A stretch of 11,315 bases of DNA from Vallitaleaceae bacterium (GTDB lineage: Bacteria > Bacillota > Clostridia > Lachnospirales > Vallitaleaceae): assembly GCA_027858555.1 (NCBI GenBank), contig JAQICP010000147.1, positions 1 to 11,315 on the forward strand, given 5' to 3'. Of this stretch, positions 6,666 through 11,315 are shown in pieces. The notes under the pieces were generated by a model, which saw nothing but the letters and a program-made list of their open reading frames with translations, was not told the DNA's origin and searched no databases. The position numbers and the translations under genes were made by a program. Each line of letters starts with the position of its first letter. Position 1 is the stretch's first letter.

Positions 6666-6684
6666 TTAGTGAGTTCTATTACAC
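6652..6684 (+). repeat. Inverted repeat in the cyclase leader
   Basis: GTGTAATA (6652-6659) and TATTACAC (6677-6684) are perfect 8-bp arms around a 17-nt spacer. The right arm ends 3 nt before the ribosome site (AGGGAGG, 6688-6694). It could be an operator or an mRNA hairpin affecting translation of the GGDEF gene. Confidence 0.5.
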
Positions 6685-6699
6685 AATAGGGAGGCGTTT

Positions 6700-7641
6700 A
6701 TGGGTGATATCTTAGGAATTTTTAAATTGGCAAAGCCAACGAAACATTTAACAGACATTCTAATAAAGAATGGTATTGATGGTATGTTTGCTAAGAATCG
6801 TAATCAGATTACAGAAGCATTGAGTAAAGAAGAGATAGATGTAATAATAATTGATTTTACAATACCAAATGATGAAGGCTATCGATTATGTGAAAAAATC
6901 AGAGAAGAAGCTTCGTGGCAGAGCATTCCAATTATAGACATTGTAGATGAGTTCAGTCAGATTGACATGTGTTTTGGTGTAGGTGCTACTGATGTGATAG
7001 ATAAGCATTATCATGAGTTATCACTCATTGCCAAGATCAACGCTTATCGTGACTTGAAAAAGGCTAATGCCATAACAGCTACAAGCAAAGACTTAGTAAA
7101 ACAAATCAGTGAAGACTACGAAGCGCTTAGTAGACGGGTTGAATTAGTTGCTGTACAAGATTCATTGACTAATCTATACACTAGGAAATATGCTATGGAG
7201 CAATTAGAGATAGCAATTTCGCGTTTTGATAGAGCTGGCGTTGGCTTTTCCATTATACTTGGCGATATTGATAATTTTAAAAGTGTTAATGATACCTATG
7301 GTCCAACATTTGGAGATGAGATATTGATGGGAATCGGTCAGATTCTTAAGTATCATTCAAGGGTTCAGGACATCGTTGCAAGATGGGGTGGTGAAGAGTT
7401 CATGATGATTTTACCAGACACTAATCTTGAAGGTGCCAAGATCTATGGAGAACGAGCTCGCAAGAGAATTGAGCAAAAGATTTTTGTAACCAATGACAAG
7501 GAAATATCTGTTACGATGACATTTGGAATCGCTACATATAATCATGTCATGCCACTTAATAGTAGTATGAGTTTGGTTGATGATGCTTTATTTGGTGGGA
7601 AGACCAACGGAAAGAATAAAGTAGTAGTTTCAGAATTATAA
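6700..7641 (+). CDS. Diguanylate cyclase with N-terminal receiver-like domain
   Basis: 313-residue cytoplasmic protein: receiver-like domain (about 3-118), helical linker (120-150), GGDEF domain (150-311). The GGDEF half looks active: DSLTNLY (154-160), metal-binding D189 in GDIDNFK, active-site GGEEF (230-234), and the inhibitory I-site RxxD as R221-D224, five residues before it. It should make c-di-GMP from two GTP and be subject to product inhibition. The receiver keeps a candidate phospho-acceptor D52 (IIIDFTIP) and K102, but the acidic pair after strand 1 is missing (GIFKLAKP instead of the usual VDD), and the switch Thr/Ser after strand 4 is Ile/Asp-like (PIIDIVD). Phosphorylation is therefore doubtful. 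No sensor kinase gene lies beside it. AGGGAGG precedes the ATG by 5 nt, with an inverted repeat just upstream. A strong terminator follows, so this is a single-gene unit. Confidence 0.93.
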   Translation: MGDILGIFKLAKPTKHLTDILIKNGIDGMFAKNRNQITEALSKEEIDVIIIDFTIPNDEGYRLCEKIREEASWQSIPIIDIVDEFSQIDMCFGVGATDVIDKHYHELSLIAKINAYRDLKKANAITATSKDLVKQISEDYEALSRRVELVAVQDSLTNLYTRKYAMEQLEIAISRFDRAGVGFSIILGDIDNFKSVNDTYGPTFGDEILMGIGQILKYHSRVQDIVARWGGEEFMMILPDTNLEGAKIYGERARKRIEQKIFVTNDKEISVTMTFGIATYNHVMPLNSSMSLVDDALFGGKTNGKNKVVVSEL

Positions 7642-7647
7642 TGGCTG

Positions 7648-7691
7648 GTTACGGACTAATTGATATTAATATATGGTTCGTAACTTTTTTT
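7648..7691 (+). terminator. Rho-independent terminator of the diguanylate cyclase gene
   Basis: GTTACGGAC (7648-7656) pairs with GTTCGTAAC (7676-7684), nine pairs with one G-T, followed by T7 (7685-7691). The loop is 19 nt and AT-rich. Confidence 0.8.
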
Positions 7692-7713
7692 CTTTTTATT
7701 ATCATGATATAAT
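7685..7713 (+). promoter_or_regulatory. Possible extended -10 promoter of the decayed MFS gene
   Basis: TGATATAAT ends at 7713 (TATAAT 7708-7713 with an upstream TGn). The -35 position falls in the T-run of the preceding terminator (TTTTTT, 7685-7690), so promoter strength would rest on the extended -10. Confidence 0.45.
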
Positions 7714-7743
7714 CAGAGATATTATTTACACGAAAGACCATCT

Positions 7744-8558
7744 ATGATTAATCAGCTCAAGCAAAAGAAAAGAACCATCTTAATTTATTTTATAATATTA
7801 GCTTTAGCAGCCCTAGCCCTAGCACTTAGTAATAATGTGTTGCACAATTATTTCAAAGAAGTATATAGTGTTACAACTATTCAAAGATGACTCATTGAGT
7901 TTCCGCGAGAATTACTAGGGATACTATGTTTGGTCATTATTGCATCCCTTTCATTTCTAGGGGATATCCGTGTATCCATGATCGCACAATTTCTCAGTAT
8001 TATTGGTATATTGGTTCTAGGTTTTTTTACACCACCTTTTGCGATTATGTTGGTTTTCATATTTATTAATTCGGTTGGTATGCATATGTTTTTCCCTCTA
8101 CAAGATAGAATAGGTCTTTCCTTATCAGAAAAAGATGGTATAGGGAAAAGAATGGGCCAATTCAGAGGGGTATACACAGCCTTCACGATGATTGGCAGTA
8201 TGATTGTTTTTATTGGTTTTAGGACTGGTATTTTTAGTTTTGAAACATCGGTAAAATATGTATTTGTTTTATCTGCATTTTTATTGCTGACATGGTGTCG
8301 AATCAGATGGGTATGGTAAGAACCCTGTATTTACGATCGATTGCACTTAAACAATTAGACATAACACCGACTTTATCTATGGGTATTAGTCTGGATCATA
8401 TTGTTTCGATCATATGCGCTTATCTTGGTGGAATCGTCTGGACCCTGTGGGGACCACAATATGTGTTCTATCTAGCAGCAGGATTATCGTTGGTTAATCT
8501 GTATGTAGCCATGCATGTAAAAAAACAGGATGGTTTTAATGATATGGAAATTAATTAA
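7744..8558 (+). pseudogene. MFS transporter, broken by a nonsense codon and an internal deletion/frameshift
   Basis: Remnant of a 12-helix major facilitator transporter. The frame from ATG 7744 gives a membrane N-terminus (LIYFIILALAALALALSNN), then TTIQR, a TGA stop at 7888-7890, and continues in the same frame with IEFPRELLG, as expected of the uninterrupted protein. It runs on through helices 2-5 and the loop DRIGLSLSEKDGIGKRMGQF to about 8285. There the frame changes by -1: the C-terminal part (QMGMVRTLYLRSIAL, DITPTLSMGISLDH, GPQYVFYLAAGLSLVNLYVA) follows directly. About 271 codons remain where such transporters have about 400, so roughly 130 codons of the middle are gone. The lesions cannot be joined by a single frameshift. 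Codon use and motifs are still good, so decay is recent or relaxed. The intact VOC gene starts 20 bp after its end, suggesting a former operon. The transported compound is unknown. Confidence 0.85.
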
Positions 8559-8578
8559 ATTAAATAAAGAAGGTAATT

Positions 8579-8965
8579 ATGAAATATAATATATTACACA
8601 CATGCATCCGAGTTATGGACTTAGAAAAATCCATGAAGTTTTATCAAGAAGCCCTTGGTTTTGAAGTTGAGAGTTTTAGAGATTTTCCGGATTATAAGTT
8701 TACCTTGGTTTTTTTAGTAGATGAGACAAAAAACCATGCCATTGAACTCACCTATAATTATGAACAAGACCCACCATATGTTATAGGTAATGGATTCAGT
8801 CATATTGCAGTTGGTGTGGTTGACCTAGAATGCTCAAGAACGTTTCATCAAGAATTGGGGTATGAAGTGACAGATTTTAAAGGCACGGCAGGTGCACCAC
8901 CTAGATATTATTTTGTAAAAGACCCAGATGGGTATCTGGTTGAAGTTATTCGTAAGGACATCTAA
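8579..8965 (+). CDS. VOC-fold protein, glyoxalase I-like
   Basis: 128-residue cytoplasmic protein of the vicinal oxygen chelate (glyoxalase/lactoylglutathione lyase) superfamily, with two beta-alpha-beta-beta-beta modules (about 4-60 and 73-125). The four metal ligands of glyoxalase I are in place: H7 (LHTCIRV), E56 (AIELTYNY), H75 (FSHIAVGV) and E122 (YLVEVIR). SMKFYQEALGF and DPDGYLVEVI are family hallmarks. The overall pattern is close to GloA, which isomerises the hemithioacetal of methylglyoxal and a thiol, but many VOC proteins with these ligands have other roles, and Clostridia often lack glutathione. AAAGAAGG (8566-8573) lies 5 nt before the ATG. It follows the MFS pseudogene by 20 bp and would share its transcript. 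Confidence 0.88.
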   Translation: MKYNILHTCIRVMDLEKSMKFYQEALGFEVESFRDFPDYKFTLVFLVDETKNHAIELTYNYEQDPPYVIGNGFSHIAVGVVDLECSRTFHQELGYEVTDFKGTAGAPPRYYFVKDPDGYLVEVIRKDI

Positions 8966-8970
8966 TTCAT

Positions 8971-8999
8971 TTGTCGAGTTCAATATAGTTTAGTGTAAT
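8971..8999 (+). promoter_or_regulatory. Probable promoter of the LacI-type sensor gene
   Basis: TTGTCG (8971-8976) and TGTAAT (8994-8999) are 17 bp apart, each with partial match to consensus. The start codon follows the -10 by 27 bp. Confidence 0.45.
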
Positions 9000-9026
9000 C
9001 ACAGGTTAGGTAAAGAGAGGCGGGCT

Positions 9027-10832
9027 ATGAGAGATAAACGTAAAACAATAGGTGTTTTAATATCAATATTAGATAGCTTTTATCAATCGGATTTATGGTC
9101 AGGACTTAGGGATCAAGCTAATGAATTAGATTATAATGTCTTGTTTTTTTGTGGTATGTCATTTTTATCACCTATTCGTACTGAGATTCAAGACAATGCC
9201 ATATATACCCTTGTGAGTCCCAGTAAAATAGATGCTATTATTACTGAAACAGGCACTTTGTCCAATTACATAGATTTAGACGCAATGGGTACTTTCCTTG
9301 AAAGATACAAACCACTTCCAATCGTTAGTGTTTCTGTAGAAATGAAGGAACATTATAGTATTGTTTTAGATAACAGGAACAGCATGAAAACAATGGTTCT
9401 GCATCTTATTGAAACACATGGCTTCACAAAGATAGCGATGGTTACTGGTCCTATGACTAATGTTGAATCAAGAGAACGTCTAAAAGGGTACACAGAAGCT
9501 TTACAGACCTATGAAATACCTGTCACTGATGACTATATATATCATGGTAATTTCAACCAATTATCGGGTAACTCAGCAATTCTTGAGTTTTATAAAGTGC
9601 GTGGTATTAAACCAGAAGCAATTGTTTTTAGTAATGATGAAATGGCCATAGGAGGTACGCTTCAATTGGAGATGCTAGGTATTTCAGTGCCAAGCAGCGT
9701 AAAAATTACAGGGTGTGATGATACTGAAAATGCCAAAGTCTTCACTGTACCACTAACAACCATCAAACAGCCTTTTTACAAGATGGGCGTTAGTGCAATG
9801 AAAAAAGTGTCTGAGGCTATAAATTTTGAAAATTTTGTTAGAACGGAAGCCGTTGAAGGACAACTCATCTTGCGAGAGTCTTGTGGCTGCAATAAAGTCC
9901 TACCAGCTTATAATGAAGCTCAACAAGCCCTATATGAAGTGTTTGATACAGAGGTAATTTATGATTTTGAATCATTTGAAGAGGTTATTATAACCAATCG
10001 AAAGAAAATATCTATAATACTTACTAAACTGATTAATGGTCAATTAATCGGAGGTTACCTTAATGAAGCTTTCGAAAAAGTTTTAGAAGGCTTAATTATT
10101 GATATGCATATGAAGCATACAGATGGTGCATTCATAAAGATATTTCATAAGTTAATGAAACGGTCAATTCTAGTGGATGATATAGAATTAGATTGGCAAG
10201 GATTCATATACGGGTTTATCATTACAATAAATAAAATCCAAATGATACTCCCCTTGTATAAGTTTATGCAAGAGATAAACCACCTGACAAGTGTTGTTGT
10301 TACTAGCTTATCCATTCGTAGTGATATGCACAGAGAGTACGACTATAAAAATCTTTATTACCGAACTAGTTTTCTTATACAAGAGATGAGTTCAGTGAAG
10401 ACTAAGAAAGAGATGTCTGAGATTGTACTTAAAACAGTTGAAGAAAGTAAATTCAAACAGTATTATATCTGTTTATTTGATGACTTTATTGAAGTTGATA
10501 GCGGGCATGAGATTAACTATCCTGATGATGTGAATATGATATTTGGTTATGAGGGTGGTAGGGTTCTTGAACCTTTAAGATTCAAGACGAAAGAGATGAT
10601 GCCTGATCATATGCTGTATCAAGACAATAGAGTTGACTTGGCTTTTTTTCCGTTATATTACAATAACAGACACTTTGGTTATCTCGTTGCAGATCTTGTT
10701 TCAGTACGGAGAATTATATTTAAAACATTACGTGAACTAATCTGTAATACATTAATGCAAGTCGTGTTACATGAGGAACTGGGTAGCTATAAAAAACAAT
10801 TGAAAGCGCTTTCAGATATAGAGGACCACTAA
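9027..10832 (+). CDS. LacI-type ligand-binding sensor with GAF-like region, no DNA-binding or GGDEF domain
   Basis: 601-residue soluble protein. Residues 6-290 are a Peripla_BP_3 (LacI/GalR-type) sugar-binding-like domain: KTIGVLISILDSFYQSDLW, KIAMVTGPMTNVESRERLKGY, PEAIVFSNDEMAIGG, VKITGCDDTENAKVFTVPLTTIKQP and the closing LILRESCGC. There is no signal peptide and no N-terminal helix-turn-helix, so it is not a classical LacI repressor. The middle (295-440) is helical, and 455-585 resembles a GAF-like fold (FKQYYICLFDD, LAFFPLYYNNRHFGYLVAD). The last helix (565-597) ends KKQLKALSDIEDH. In related clostridial proteins this helix leads straight into a GGDEF domain beginning about DxLTGLYNRR. 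Here the stop falls at that point, and no GGDEF residues are found in any frame downstream. AGAGAGG (9014-9020) precedes the ATG. Ligand and output partner are unknown; action on another protein is inferred. Confidence 0.8.
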   Translation: MRDKRKTIGVLISILDSFYQSDLWSGLRDQANELDYNVLFFCGMSFLSPIRTEIQDNAIYTLVSPSKIDAIITETGTLSNYIDLDAMGTFLERYKPLPIVSVSVEMKEHYSIVLDNRNSMKTMVLHLIETHGFTKIAMVTGPMTNVESRERLKGYTEALQTYEIPVTDDYIYHGNFNQLSGNSAILEFYKVRGIKPEAIVFSNDEMAIGGTLQLEMLGISVPSSVKITGCDDTENAKVFTVPLTTIKQPFYKMGVSAMKKVSEAINFENFVRTEAVEGQLILRESCGCNKVLPAYNEAQQALYEVFDTEVIYDFESFEEVIITNRKKISIILTKLINGQLIGGYLNEAFEKVLEGLIIDMHMKHTDGAFIKIFHKLMKRSILVDDIELDWQGFIYGFIITINKIQMILPLYKFMQEINHLTSVVVTSLSIRSDMHREYDYKNLYYRTSFLIQEMSSVKTKKEMSEIVLKTVEESKFKQYYICLFDDFIEVDSGHEINYPDDVNMIFGYEGGRVLEPLRFKTKEMMPDHMLYQDNRVDLAFFPLYYNNRHFGYLVADLVSVRRIIFKTLRELICNTLMQVVLHEELGSYKKQLKALSDIEDH

Positions 10833-10856
10833 AGCTAATGCTTAAAAGCTAACACA

Positions 10857-10915
10857 AGGAAAAACAATCTACCAATCACATATAGTAAAGCAACATTGTG
10901 AAAGTGTTATTTCCT
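10857..10915. terminator. Weak candidate for a shared terminator between convergent genes
   Basis: AGGAAAAACA (10857-10866) can pair with TGTTATTTCCT (10905-10915), ten pairs with one bulged A, around a long 38-nt loop. It lies between the stop codons of the sensor and the metallophosphoesterase. No T-run of usual length follows on either strand, so function is doubtful. Confidence 0.25.
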
Positions 10916-10919
10916 AATA

Positions 10920-11315
10920 TCAATCAGCCCACAATGTCGTTATAAGCACTTGTGGCCTTGCAAAAAAACGTAAGTTAAGTACCGTTGTTCCTATGCCGTT
11001 AGAGACGATGATTGTGGTATCATCAACTATGGATTGTCCTGTCACTACACTTTGGTCAGTATCAGAATCTGGTAAGTAGGGTGCATATAGACCAAACAAT
11101 GTGATTTGTCCACCATGATTATGACCACTGAACATCAGGTCCACATGGCGTGAATCAACCTGTTTTATGAAGTTAGGATTATGAGATAGCAATATCACAT
11201 AGTCCTCTTTTTTTGCACCTACTAGGGCTTTATCTAAATCGGGGTTATTGCTACCTAGGTCTGAAACAACACATAGATAGATAGTTTGATTTTCTATGTT
11301 GATTCTGGTGTAATC
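10920..11315 (-). CDS. Metallophosphoesterase, C-terminal part (5' end outside window)
   Basis: Minus-strand frame open to the window edge, 131 residues visible, so the N-terminal half with the first metal-binding motifs is missing. The visible part has VILLSHNPNF (family GNHE/LxHxP region) and DLMFSGHNHGGQI (encoded at about 11090-11135), the final metal-binding GHxH motif of calcineurin-like phosphoesterases, followed by the conserved SNGIGTT and the RFFARPQVLITTLW end. This layout matches the YkuE/YaeI group, which act on membrane-associated or lipid phosphates, though substrates vary. GHNH replaces the more usual GHTH, a mild change. A GTG at 11196-11198 could mimic a start but lies within the domain. 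It is convergent with the sensor gene, the stops being 87 bp apart. Confidence 0.88.
   Translation of the reverse strand, partial: DYTRINIENQTIYLCVVSDLGSNNPDLDKALVGAKKEDYVILLSHNPNFIKQVDSRHVDLMFSGHNHGGQITLFGLYAPYLPDSDTDQSVVTGQSIVDDTTIIVSNGIGTTVLNLRFFARPQVLITTLWAD

Noticed and set aside
7888..7890. TGA in the MFS gene read as tryptophan or selenocysteine
   Set aside because: Other genes here use TGG for Trp and the metallophosphoesterase uses TGA as its stop. No SECIS-like hairpin is evident, and the gene has a second, independent lesion.
7881..8186. 101-codon minus-strand frame within the MFS remnant
   Set aside because: The plus-strand frame carries recognisable MFS sequence; the minus frame has no motif or start signal.
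11196..11198. GTG as the start of a 92-residue minus-strand protein
   Set aside because: The frame continues upstream to the window edge with family-like sequence, so the GTG is an internal Val codon of the metallophosphoesterase.

Overview
The window looks like chromosomal DNA from a low-GC, Gram-positive Clostridia-type bacterium, possibly of the Lachnospirales/Vallitalea kind. The evidence is AT-rich codon use, strong AAGGAGG-type ribosome sites, sigma-A promoters with 17-18 bp spacing, and a secreted protein with S-layer homology repeats joined to an NlpC/P60 hydrolase. Two-component-like, HDOD and GGDEF genes are also common in such genomes. The genus is inferred only. No tRNA, rRNA, CRISPR array, IS element or phage gene was seen.

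Layout: the 3' end of a CoA-binding-domain gene and its terminator (1-235); a promoter and an HDOD gene with a TTG start (239-1190); an HD-domain hydrolase-like gene whose last 11 codons are repeated out of frame just after its stop (1281-1885); a leader region with two hairpins (1933-2047); a secreted SLH-SH3-NlpC/P60 cell-wall hydrolase (2107-3423). Next come three membrane protein genes, each largely its own unit: a CaCA-type cation/Ca2+ antiporter (3538-4545), an AEC-family permease (4635-5555) and a long TspO-like Trp-rich membrane protein (5644-6423). A terminator and a 180-bp spacer with a possible 39-codon ORF and an inverted repeat precede a receiver-GGDEF diguanylate cyclase (6700-7641). 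A decayed MFS transporter (7744-8558) is followed by an intact glyoxalase-fold protein (8579-8965). A 601-residue LacI-type sensor with a GAF-like region ends just where a GGDEF domain would be expected (9027-10832). Convergent to it is the C-terminal part of a metallophosphoesterase, cut by the window end (10920-11315, minus strand).

All complete genes lie on the plus strand, but most have their own promoter or a terminator before them, so this is a series of short units rather than one operon. The shared theme is signalling and surface biology: HDOD, HD, receiver-GGDEF and a GGDEF-less sensor, plus a wall hydrolase and transporters. I see no clearly new multi-gene system. The best leads are the GGDEF-less sensor near a free-standing cyclase, the duplicated gene tail at 1812-1885, the promoter/hairpin leader at 1933-2047 and the two-lesion MFS pseudogene.
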